Positions 33,639 to 45,807 of a stretch of DNA of 64,000 bases are shown here, one piece after another. The DNA is from Anthopleura xanthogrammica (lineage: Eukaryota > Cnidaria > Anthozoa > Actiniaria > Actiniidae): positions 5,632,625 through 5,696,624 of the forward strand of contig OZ025223.1 in the NCBI GenBank assembly GCA_964019055.1, written 5' to 3'. Position 1 is the first letter of the stretch, and each line of letters begins with the position of its first letter. The translations under genes were made by a program, and so were the position numbers. The notes below the pieces were generated by a model. The model was not told where the DNA came from, made no database searches, and was given only the letters and a program-made list of their open reading frames with translations.

Positions 33639-35278
33639 GCAAAAAGTGGGGGTTTCAGCAAACAGGTCACGCCGTAAGCGAAAAACCTGGTTTTGAGAGC
33701 CAAAATGGCCATTTTTCAGTTTTTTGGGCTAAAAAGTTTTTTTTTCCAGCAAAACAGTGTTTTGGACAGCCAAAATGTGCTTTTCTCGTCCAAAGCTTGC
33801 GTTTAGCAGTGAAAACGTCGTGTTTTGAGCAAAAGAAAATTCTCAGGAAATTTCAAATTTTCTCAGCAAAAAACAACTTTTTTGACCAAAAAGCACCTTT
33901 ACTCAGCCAAAACCGAATTTTTTTTCGCCAAAACGTCGTGTTTTTATCTCAAGAGGTATTATCATGAGCAAAAAGTGGGGGTTTCAGCAAACAGGTCACG
34001 CCGTAAGCGAAAAACCTGGTTTTGAGAGCCAAAATGGCCATTTTTCAGTTTTTTGGGCTAAAAAGTTTTTTTTTCCAGCAAAACAGTGTTTTGGACAGCC
34101 AAAATGTGCTTTTCTCGTCCAAAGCTTGCGTTTAGCAGTGAAAACGTCGTGTTTTGAGCAAAAGAAAATTCTCAGGAAATTTCAAATTTTCTCAGCAAAA
34201 AACAACTTTTTTGACCAAAAAGCACCTTTACTCAGTCAAAACCGAATTTTTTTTCGCCAAAACGTCGTGTTTTTATCTCAAGAGGTATTATCATGAGCAA
34301 AAAGTGCGGGTTTCAGCAAACAGGTCACGCCGTAAGCGAAAAACCTGGTTTTGAGAGCCAAAATGGCCATTTTTCAGTTTTTTGGGCTAAAAAGTTTTTT
34401 TTTCCAGCAAAACAGTGTTTTGGACAGCCAAAATGTGCTTTTCTCGTCCAAAGCTTGCGTTTAGCAGTGAAAACGTCGTGTTTTGAGCAAAAGAAAATTC
34501 TCAGGAAATTTCAAATTTTCTCAGCAAAAAACAACTTTTTTGACCAAAAAGCACCTTTACTCAGCCAAAACCGAATTTTTTTTCGCCAAAACGTCGTGTT
34601 TTTATCTCAAGAGGTATTATCATGAGCAAAAAGTGGGGGTTTCAGCAAACAGGTCACACCGTAAGCGAAAAACCTGGTTTTGAGAGCCAAAATGGCCATT
34701 TTTCAGTTTTTTGGGCTAAAAAGTTTTTTTTTCCAGCAAAACAGTGTTTTGAACAGCCAAAATGTGCTTTTCTCGTCCAAAGCTTGCGTTTAGCAGTGAA
34801 AACGTCGTGTTTTGAGCAAAAGAAAATTCTCAGGAAATTTCAAATTTTCTCAGCAAAAAACAACTTTTTTGACCAAAAAGCACCTTTACTCAGCCAAAAC
34901 CGAATTTTTTTTCGCCAAAACGTCGTGTTTTTATCTCAAGAGGTATTATCATGAGCAAAAAGTGGGGGTTTCAGCAAACAGGTCACGCCGTAAGCGAAAA
35001 ACCTGGTTTTGAGAGCCAAAATGGCCATTTTTCAGTTTTTTGGGCTAAAAAGTTTTTTTTCCAGCAAAACAGTGTTTTGGACAGCCAAAATGTGCTTTTC
35101 TCGTCCAAAGCTTGCGTTTAGCAGTGAAAACGTCGTGTTTTGAGCAAAAGAAAATTCTCAGGAAATTTCAAATTTTCTCAGCAAAAAACAACTTTTTTGA
35201 CCAAAAAGCACCTTTACTCAGCCAAAACCGAATTTTTTTTCGCCAAAACGTCGTGTTTTTATCTCAAGAGGTATTATC

Positions 35279-36927
35279 ATGAGCAAAAAGTGGGGGTTTC
35301 AGCAAACAGGTCACGCCGTAAGCGAAAAACCTGGTTTTGAGAGCCAAAATGGCCATTTTTCAGTTTTTTGGGCTCAAAAGTTTTTTTTTCCAGCAAAACA
35401 GTGTTTTGGACAGCCAAAATGTGCTTTTCTCGTCCAAAGCTTGCGTTTAGCAGTGAAAACGTCGTGTTTTGAGCAAAAGAAAATTCTCAGGAAATTTCAA
35501 ATTTTCTCAGCAAAAAACAACTTTTTTGACCAAAAAGCACCTTTACTCAGTCAAAACCGAATTTTTTTTCGCCAAAACGTCGTGTTTTCATCTCAAGAGG
35601 TATTATCATGAGCAAAAAGTGGGGGTTTCAGCAAACAGGTCACGCCGTAAGCGAAAAACCTGGTTTTGAGAGCCAAAATGGCCATTTTTCAGTTTTTTGG
35701 GCTAAAAAGTTTTTTTTTCCAGCAAAACAGTGTTTTGGACAGCCAAAATGTGCTTTTCTCGTCCAAAGCTTGCGTTTAGCAGTGAAAACGTCGTGTTTTG
35801 AGCAAAAGAAAATTCTCAGGAAATTTCAAATTTTCTCAGCAAAAAACAACTTTTTTGACCAAAAAGCACCTTTACTCAGCCAAAACCGAATTTTTTTTCG
35901 CCAAAACGTCGTGTTTTTATCTCAAGAGGTATTATCATGAGCAAAAAGTGGGGGTTTCAGCAAACAGGTCACACCGTAAGCGAAAAACCTGGTTTTGAGA
36001 GCCAAAATGGCCATTTTTCAGTTTTTTGGGCTAAAAAGTTTTTTTTTCCAGCAAAACAGTGTTTTGGACAGCCAAAATGTGCTTTTCTCGTCCAAAGCTT
36101 GCGTTTAGCAGTGAAAACGTCGTGTTTTGAGCAAAAGAAAATTCTCAGGAAATTTCAAATTTTCTCAGCAAAAAACAACTTTTTTGACCAAAAAGCACCT
36201 TTACTCAGCCAAAACCGAAATTTTTTTCGCCAAAACGTCGTGTTTTTATCTCAAGAGGTATTATCATGAGCAAAAAGTGGGGGTTTCAGCAAACAGGTCA
36301 CGCCGTAAGCGAAAAACCTGGTTTTGAGAGCCAAAATGGCCATTTTTCAGTTTTTTGGGCTCAAAAGTTTTTTTTTCCAGCAAAACAGTGTTTTGGACAG
36401 CCAAAATGTGCTTTTCTCGTCCAAAGCTTGCGTTTAGCAGTGAAAACGTCGTGTTTTGAGCAAAAGAAAATTCTCAGGAAATTTCAAATTTTCTCAGCAA
36501 AAAACAACTTTTTTGACCAAAAAGCACCTTTACTCAGTCAAAACCGAATTTTTTTTCGCCAAAACGTCGTGTTTTCATCTCAAGAGGTATTATCATGAGC
36601 AAAAAGTGGGGGTTTCAGCAAACAGGTCACGCCGTAAGCGAAAAACCTGGTTTTGAGAGCCAAAATGGCCATTTTTCAGTTTTTTGGGCTAAAAAGTTTT
36701 TTTTTCCAGCAAAACAGTGTTTTGGACAGCCAAAATGTGCTTTTCTCGTCCAAAGCTTGCGTTTAGCAGTGAAAACGTCGTGTTTTGAGCAAAAGAAAAT
36801 TCTCAGGAAATTTCAAATTTTCTCAGCAAAAAACAACTTTTTTGACCAAAAAGCACCTTTACTCAGCCAAAACCGAATTTTTTTTCGCCAAAACGTCGTG
36901 TTTTTATCTCAAGAGGTATTATCATGA
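35279..36927 (+). repeat. Three-monomer higher-order repeat (987 bp)
   Basis: The monomers at 35279 and 36266 share three linked marks: GGGCTCAAAAG, CAGTCAAAACC and GTGTTTTCATCTC. They are 987 bp (3 x 329) apart. CAGTCAAAACC also occurs alone near 34232, so that mark probably predates the others. Confidence 0.8.
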
Positions 36928-39900
36928 GCAAAAAGTGGGGGTTTCAGCAAACAGGTCACGCCGTAAGCGAAAAACCTGGTTTTGAGAGCCAAAATGGCCA
37001 TTTTTCAGTTTTTTGGGCTAAAAAGTTTTTTTTTCCAGCAAAACAGTGTTTTGGACAGCCAAAATGTGCTTTTCTCGTCCAAAGCTTGCGTTTAGCAGTG
37101 AAAACGTCGTGTTTTGAGCAAAAGAAAATTCTCAGGAAATTTCAAATTTTCTCAGCAAAAAACAACTTTTTTGACCAAAAAGCACCTTTACTCAGCCAAA
37201 ACCGAATTTTTTTTCGCCAAAACGTCGTGTTTTTATCTCAAGAGGTATTATCATGAGCAAAAAGTGGGGGTTTCAGCAAACAGGTCACGCCGTAAGCGAA
37301 AAACCTGGTTTTGAGAGCCAAAATGGCCATTTTTCAGTTTTTTGGGCTAAAAAGTTTTTTTTTCCAGCAAAACAGTGTTTTGGACAGCCAAAATGTGCTT
37401 TTCTCGTCCAAAGCTTGCGTTTAGCAGTGAAAACGTCGTGTTTTGAGCAAAAGAAAATTCTCAGGAAATTTCAAATTTTCTCAGCAAAAAACAACTTTTT
37501 TGACCAAAAAGCACCTTTACTCAGCCAAAACCGAATTTTTTTTCGCCAAAACGTCGTGTTTTTATCTCAAGAGGTATTATCATGAGCAAAAAGTGGGGGT
37601 TTCAGCAAACAAGTCACGCCGTAAGCGAAAAAACCTGGTTTTGAGAGCCAAAATGGCCATTTTTCAGTTTTTTGGGCTAAAAAGTTTTTTTTTCCAGCAA
37701 AACAGTGTTTTGGACAGCCAAAATGTGCTTTTCTCGTCCAAAGCTTGCGTTTAGCAGTGAAAACGTCGTGTTTTGAGCAAAAGAAAATTCTCAGGAAATT
37801 TCAAATTTTCTCAGCAAAAAACAACTTTTTTGACCAAAAAGCACCTTTACTCAGCCAAAACCGAATTTTTTTTCGCCAAAACGTCGTGTTTTTATCTCAA
37901 GAGGTATTATCATGAGCAAAAAGTGGGGGTTTCAGCAAACAGGTCACGCCGTAAGCGAAAAACCTGGTTTTGAGAGCCAAAATGGCCATTTTTCAGTTTT
38001 TTGGGCTAAAAAGTTTTTTTTTCCAGCAAAACAGTGTTTTGAACAGCCAAAATGTGCTTTTCTCGTCCAAAGCTTGCGTTTAGCAGTGAAAACGTCGTGT
38101 TTTGAGCAAAAGAAAATTCTCAGGAAATTTCAAATTTTCTCAGCAAAAAACAACTTTTTTGACCAAAAAGCACCTTTACTCAGCCAAAACCGAATTTTTT
38201 TTCGCCAAAACGTCGTGTTTTTATCTCAAGAGGTATTATCATGAGCAAAAAGTGGGGGTTTCAGCAAACAGGTCACGCCGTAAGCGAAAAACCTGGTTTT
38301 GAGAGCCAAAATGGCCATTTTTCAGTTTTTTGGGCTAAAAAGTTTTTTTTTCCAGCAAAACAGTGTTTTGAACAGCCAAAATGTGCTTTTCTCGTCCAAA
38401 GCTTGCGTTTAGCAGTGAAAACGTCGTGTTTTGAGCAAAAGAAAATTCTCAGGAAATTTCAAATTTTCTCAGCAAAAAACAACTTTTTTGACCAAAAAGC
38501 ACCTTTACTCAGCCAAAACCGAATTTTTTTTCGCCAAAACGTCGTGTTTTTATCTCAAGAGGTATTATCATGAGCAAAAAGTGGGGGTTTCAGCAAACAG
38601 GTCACACCGTAAGCGAAAAACCTGGTTTTGAGAGCCAAAATGGCCATTTTTCAGTTTTTTGGGCTAAAAAGTTTTTTTTTCCAGCAAAACAGTGTTTTGA
38701 ACAGCCAAAATGTGCTTTTCTCGTCCAAAGCTTGCGTTTAGCAGTGAAAACGTCGTGTTTTGAGCAAAAGAAAATTCTCAGGAAATTTCAAATTTTCTCA
38801 GCAAAAAACAACTTTTTTGACCAAAAAGCACCTTTACTCAGCCAAAACCGAATTTTTTTTCGCCAAAACGTCGTGTTTTTATCTCAAGAGGTATTATCAT
38901 GAGCAAAAAGTGGGGGTTTCAGCAAACAGGTCACACCGTAAGCGAAAAACCTGGTTTTGAGAGCCAAAATGGCCATTTTTCAGTTTTTTGGGCTAAAAAG
39001 TTTTTTTTCCCAGCAAAACAGTGTTTTGAACAGCCAAAATGTGCTTTTCTCGTCCAAAGCTTGCGTTTAGCAGTGAAAACGTCGTGTTTTGAGCAAAAGA
39101 AAATTCTCAGGAAATTTCAAATTTTCTCAGCAAAAAACAACTTTTTTGACCAAAAAGCACCTTTACTCAGCCAAAACCGAATTTTTTTTCGCCAAAACGT
39201 CGTGTTTTTATCTCAAGAGGTATTATCATGAGCAAAAAGTGGGGGTTTCAGCAAACAGGTCACACCGTAAGCGAAAAACCTGGTTTTGAGAGCCAAAATG
39301 GCCATTTTTCAGTTTTTTGGGCTAAAAAGTTTTTTTTTCCAGCAAAACAGTGTTTTGAACAGCCAAAATGTGCTTTTCTCGTCCAAAGCTTGCGTTTAGC
39401 AGTGAAAACGTCGTGTTTTGAGCAAAAGAAAATTCTCAGGAAATTTCAAATTTTCTCAGCAAAAAACAACTTTTTTGACCAAAAAGCACCTTTACTCAGC
39501 CAAAACCGAATTTTTTTTCGCCAAAACGTCGTGTTTTTATCTCAAGAGGTATTATCATGAGCAAAAAGTGGGGGTTTCAGCAAACAGGTCACACCGTAAG
39601 CGAAAAACCTGGTTTTGAGAGCCAAAATGGCCATTTTTCAGTTTTTTGGGCTAAAAAGTTTTTTTTTCCAGCAAAACAGTGTTTTGAACAGCCAAAATGT
39701 GCTTTTCTCGTCCAAAGCTTGCGTTTAGCAGTGAAAACGTCGTGTTTTGAGCAAAAGAAAATTCTCAGGAAATTTCAAATTTTCTCAGCAAAAAACAACT
39801 TTTTTGACCAAAAAGCACCTTTACTCAGCCAAAACCGAATTTTTTTTCGCCAAAACGTCGTGTTTTTATCTCAAGAGGTATTATCATGAGCAAAAAGTGG

Positions 39901-42900
39901 GGGTTTCAGCAAACAGGTCACACCGTAAGCGAAAAACCTGGTTTTGAGAGCCAAAATGGCCATTTTTCAGTTTTTTGGGCTAAAAAGTTTTTTTTTCCAG
40001 CAAAACAGTGTTTTGAACAGCCAAAATGTGCTTTTCTCGTCCAAAGCTTGCGTTTAGCAGTGAAAACGTCGTGTTTTGAGCAAAAGAAAATTCTCAGGAA
40101 ATTTCAAATTTTCTCAGCAAAAAACAACTTTTTTGACCAAAAAGCACCTTTACTCAGCCAAAACCGAATTTTTTTTCGCCAAAACGTCGTGTTTTTATCT
40201 CAAGAGGTATTATCATGAGCAAAAAGTGGGGGTTTCAGCAAACAGGTCACACCGTAAGCGAAAAACCTGGTTTTGAGAGCCAAAATGGCCATTTTTCAGT
40301 TTTTTGGGCTAAAAAGTTTTTTTTTCCAGCAAAACAGTGTTTTGAACAGCCAAAATGTGCTTTTCTCGTCCAAAGCTTGCGTTTAGCAGTGAAAACGTCG
40401 TGTTTTGAGCAAAAGAAAATTCTCAGGAAATTTCAAATTTTCTCAGCAAAAAACAACTTTTTTGACCAAAAAGCACCTTTACTCAGCCAAAACCGAATTT
40501 TTTTTCGCCAAAACGTCGTGTTTTTATCTCAAGAGGTATTATCATGAGCAAAAAGTGGGGGTTTCAGCAAACAGGTCACACCGTAAGCGAAAAACCTGGT
40601 TTTGAGAGCCAAAATGGCCATTTTTCAGTTTTTTGGGCTAAAAAGTTTTTTTTTCCAGCAAAACAGTGTTTTGAACAGCCAAAATGTGCTTTTCTCGTCC
40701 AAAGCTTGCGTTTAGCAGTGAAAACGTCGTGTTTTGAGCAAAAGAAAATTCTCAGGAAATTTCAAATTTTCTCAGCAAAAAACAACTTTTTTGACCAAAA
40801 AGCACCTTTACTCAGCCAAAACCGAATTTTGTTTCGCCAAAACGTCGTGTTTTTATCTCAAGAGGTATTATCATGAGCAAAAAGTGGGGGTTTCAGCAAA
40901 CAGGTCACACCGTAAGCGAAAAACCTGGTTTTGAGAGCCAAAATGGCCATTTTTCAGTTTTTTGGGCTAAAAAGTTTTTTTTTCCAGCAAAACAGTGTTT
41001 TGAACAGCCAAAATGTGCTTTTCTCGTCCAAAGCTTGCGTTTAGCAGTGAAAACGTCGTGTTTTGAGCAAAAGAAAATTCTCAGGAAATTTCAAATTTTC
41101 TCAGCAAAAAACAACTTTTTTGACCAAAAAGCACCTTTACTCAGCCAAAACCGAATTTTTTTTCGCCAAAACGTCGTGTTTTTATCTCAAGAGGTATTAT
41201 CATGAGCAAAAAGTGGGGGTTTCAGCAAACAGGTCACACCGTAAGCGAAAAACCTGGTTTTGAGAGCCAAAATGGCCATTTTTCAGTTTTTTGGGCTAAA
41301 AAGTTTTTTTTTCCAGCAAAACAGTGTTTTGAACAGCCAAAATGTGCTTTTCTCGTCCAAAGCTTGCGTTTAGCAGTGAAAACGTCGTGTTTTGAGCAAA
41401 AGAAAATTCTCAGGAAATTTCAAATTTTCTCAGCAAAAAACAACTTTTTTGACCAAAAAGCACCTTTACTCAGCCAAAACCGAATTTTTTTTCGCCAAAA
41501 CGTCGTGTTTTTATCTCAAGAGGTATTATCATGAGCAAAAAGTGGGGGTTTCAGCAAACAGGTCACACCGTAAGCGAAAAACCTGGTTTTGAGAGCCAAA
41601 ATGGCCATTTTTCAGTTTTTTGGGCTAAAAAGTTTTTTTTTCCAGCAAAACAGTGTTTTGAACAGCCAAAATGTGCTTTTCTCGTCCAAAGCTTGCGTTT
41701 AGCAGTGAAAACGTCGTGTTTTGAGCAAAAGAAAATTCTCAGGAAATTTCAAATTTTCTCAGCAAAAAACAACTTTTTTGACCAAAAAGCACCTTTACTC
41801 AGCCAAAACCGAATTTTTTTTCGCCAAAACGTCGTGTTTTTATCTCAAGAGGTATTATCATGAGCAAAAAGTGGGGGTTTCAGCAAACAGGTCACACCGT
41901 AAGCGAAAAACCTGGTTTTGAGAGCCAAAATGGCCATTTTTCAGTTTTTTGGGCTAAAAAGTTTTTTTTTCCAGCAAAACAGTGTTTTGAACAGCCAAAA
42001 TGTGCTTTTCTCGTCCAAAGCTTGCGTTTAGCAGTGAAAACGTCGTGTTTTGAGCAAAAGAAAATTCTCAGGAAATTTCAAATTTTCTCAGCAAAAAACA
42101 ACTTTTTTGACCAAAAAGCACCTTTACTCAGCCAAAACCGAATTTTTTTTCGCCAAAACGTCGTGTTTTTATCTCAAGAGGTATTATCATGAGCAAAAAG
42201 TGGGGGTTTCAGCAAACAGGTCACACCGTAAGCGAAAAACCTGGTTTTGAGAGCCAAAATGGCCATTTTTCAGTTTTTTGGGCTAAAAAGTTTTTTTTCC
42301 CAGCAAAACAGTGTTTTGAACAGCCAAAATGTGCTTTTCTCGTCCAAAGCTTGCGTTTAGCAGTGAAAACGTCGTGTTTTGAGCAAAAGAAAATTCTCAG
42401 GAAATTTCAAATTTTCTCAGCAAAAAACAACTTTTTTGACCAAAAAGCACCTTTACTCAGCCAAAACCGAATTTTTTTTCGCCAAAACGTCGTGTTTTTA
42501 TCTCAAGAGGTATTATCATGAGCAAAAAGTGGGGGTTTCAGCAAACAGGTCACACCGTAAGCGAAAAACCTGGTTTTGAGAGCCAAAATGGCCATTTTTC
42601 AGTTTTTTGGGCTAAAAAGTTTTTTTTTCCAGCAAAACAGTGTTTTGAACAGCCAAAATGTGCTTTTCTCGTCCAAAGCTTGCGTTTAGCAGTGAAAACG
42701 TCGTGTTTTGAGCAAAAGAAAATTCTCAGGAAATTTCAAATTTTCTCAGCAAAAAACAACTTTTTTGACCAAAAAGCACCTTTACTCAGCCAAAACCGAA
42801 TTTTTTTTCGCCAAAACGTCGTGTTTTTATCTCAAGAGGTATTATCATGAGCAAAAAGTGGGGGTTTCAGCAAACAGGTCACACCGTAAGCGAAAAACCT

Positions 42901-45807
42901 GGTTTTGAGAGCCAAAATGGCCATTTTTCAGTTTTTTGGGCTAAAAAGTTTTTTTTTCCAGCAAAACAGTGTTTTGAACAGCCAAAATGTGCTTTTCTCG
43001 TCCAAAGCTTGCGTTTAGCAGTGAAAACGTCGTGTTTTGAGCAAAAGAAAATTCTCAGGAAATTTCAAATTTTCTCAGCAAAAAACAATTTTTTTGACCA
43101 AAAAGCACCTTTACTCAGCCAAAACCGAATTTTTTTTCGCCAAAACGTCGTGTTTTTATCTCAAGAGGTATTATCATGAGCAAAAAGTGGGGGTTTCAGC
43201 AAACAGGTCACACCGTAAGCGAAAAACCTGGTTTTGAGAGCCAAAATGGCCATTTTTCAGTTTTTTGGGCTAAAAAGTTTTTTTTTCCAGCAAAACAGTG
43301 TTTTGAACAGCCAAAATGTGCTTTTCTCGTCCAAAGCTTGCGTTTAGCAGTGAAAACGTCGTGTTTTGAGCAAAAGAAAATTCTCAGGAAATTTCAAATT
43401 TTCTCAGCAAAAAACAACTTTTTTGACCAAAAAGCACCTTTACTCAGCCAAAACCGAATTTTTTTTCGCCAAAACGTCGTGTTTTTATCTCAAGAGGTAT
43501 TATCATGAGCAAAAAGTGGGGGTTTCAGCAAACAGGTCACACCGTAAGCGAAAAACCTGGTTTTGAGAGCCAAAATGGCCATTTTTCAGTTTTTTGGGCT
43601 AAAAAGTTTTTTTTTCCAGCAAAACAGTGTTTTGAACAGCCAAAATGTGCTTTTCTCGTCCAAAGCTTGCGTTTAGCAGTGAAAACGTCGTGTTTTGAGC
43701 AAAAGAAAATTCTCAGGAAATTTCAAATTTTCTCAGCAAAAAACAATTTTTTTGACCAAAAAGCACCTTTACTCAGCCAAAACCGAATTTTTTTTCGCCA
43801 AAACGTCGTGTTTTTATCTCAAGAGGTATTATCATGAGCAAAAAGTGGGGGTTTCAGCAAACAGGTCACACCGTAAGCGAAAAACCTGGTTTTGAGAGCC
43901 AAAATGGCCATTTTTCAGTTTTTTGGGCTAAAAAGTTTTTTTTTCCAGCAAAACAGTGTTTTGAACAGCCAAAATGTGCTTTTCTCGTCCAAAGCTTGCG
44001 TTTAGCAGTGAAAACGTCGTGTTTTGAGCAAAAGAAAATTCTCAGGAAATTTCAAATTTTCTCAGCAAAAAACAACTTTTTTGACCAAAAAGCACCTTTA
44101 CTCAGCCAAAACCGAATTTTTTTTCGCCAAAACGTCGTGTTTTTATCTCAAGAGGTATTATCATGAGCAAAAAGTGGGGGTTTCAGCAAACAGGTCACAC
44201 CGTAAGCGAAAAACCTGGTTTTGAGAGCCAAAATGGCCATTTTTCAGTTTTTTGGGCTAAAAAGTTTTTTTTTCCAGCAAAACAGTGTTTTGAACAGCCA
44301 AAATGTGCTTTTCTCGTCCAAAGCTTGTGTTTAGCAGTGAAAACGTCGTGTTTTGAGCAAAAGAAAATTCTCAGGAAATTTCAAATTTTCTCAGCAAAAA
44401 ACAACTTTTTTGACCAAAAAGCACCTTTACTCAGCCAAAACCGAATTTTTTTTCGCCAAAACGTCGTGTTTTTATCTCAAGAGGTATTATCATGAGCAAA
44501 AAGTGGGGGTTTCAGCAAACAGGTCACACCGTAAGCGAAAAACCTGGTTTTGAGAGCCAAAATGGCCATTTTTCAGTTTTTTGGGCTAAAAAGTTTTTTT
44601 TTCCAGCAAAACAGTGTTTTGAACAGCCAAAATGTGCTTTTCTCGTCCAAAGCTTGCGTTTAGCAGTGAAAACGTCGTGTTTTGAGCAAAAGAAAATTCT
44701 CAGGAAATTTCAAATTTTCTCAGCAAAAAACAACTTTTTTGACCAAAAAGCACCTTTACTCAGCCAAAACCGAATTTTTTTTCGCCAAAACGTCGTGTTT
44801 TTATCTCAAGAGGTATTATCATGAGCAAAAAGTGGGGGTTTCAGCAAACAGGTCACACCGTAAGCGAAAAACCTGGTTTTGAGAGCCAAAATGGCCATTT
44901 TTCAGTTTTTTGGGCTAAAAAGTTTTTTTTTCCAGCAAAACAGTGTTTTGAACAGCCAAAATGTGCTTTTCTCGTCCAAAGCTTGCGTTTAGCAGTGAAA
45001 ACGTCGTGTTTTGAGCAAAAGAAAATTCTCAGGAAATTTCAAATTTTCTCAGCAAAAAACAACTTTTTTGACCAAAAAGCACCTTTACTCAGCCAAAACC
45101 GAATTTTTTTTCGCCAAAACGTCGTGTTTTTATCTCAAGAGGTATTATCATGAGCAAAAAGTGGGGGTTTCAGCAAACAGGTCACACCGTAAGCGAAAAA
45201 CCTGGTTTTGAGAGCCAAAATGGCCATTTTTCAGTTTTTTGGGCTAAAAAGTTTTTTTTTCCAGCAAAACAGTGTTTTGAACAGCCAAAATGTGCTTTTC
45301 TCGTCCAAAGCTTGCGTTTAGCAGTGAAAACGTCGTGTTTTGAGCAAAAGAAAATTCTCAGGAAATTTCAAATTTTCTCAGCAAAAAACAACTTTTTTGA
45401 CCAAAAAGCACCTTTACTCAGCCAAAACCGAATTTTTTTTCGCCAAAACGTCGTGTTTTTATCTCAAGAGGTATTATCATGAGCAAAAAGTGGGGGTTTC
45501 AGCAAACAGGTCACGCCGTAAGCGAAAAACCTGGTTTTGAGAGCCAAAATGGCCATTTTTCAGTTTTTTGGGCTAAAAAGTTTTTTTTTCCAGCAAAACA
45601 GTGTTTTGAACAGCCAAAATGTGCTTTTCTCGTCCAAAGCTTGCGTTTAGCAGTGAAAACGTCGTGTTTTGAGCAAGAGAAAATTCTCAGGAAATTTCAA
45701 ATTTTCTCAGCAAAAAACAACTTTTTTGACCAAAAAGCACCTTTACTCAGCCAAAACCGAATTTGTTTTCGCCAAAACGTCGTGTTTTTATCTCAAGAGG
45801 TATTATC

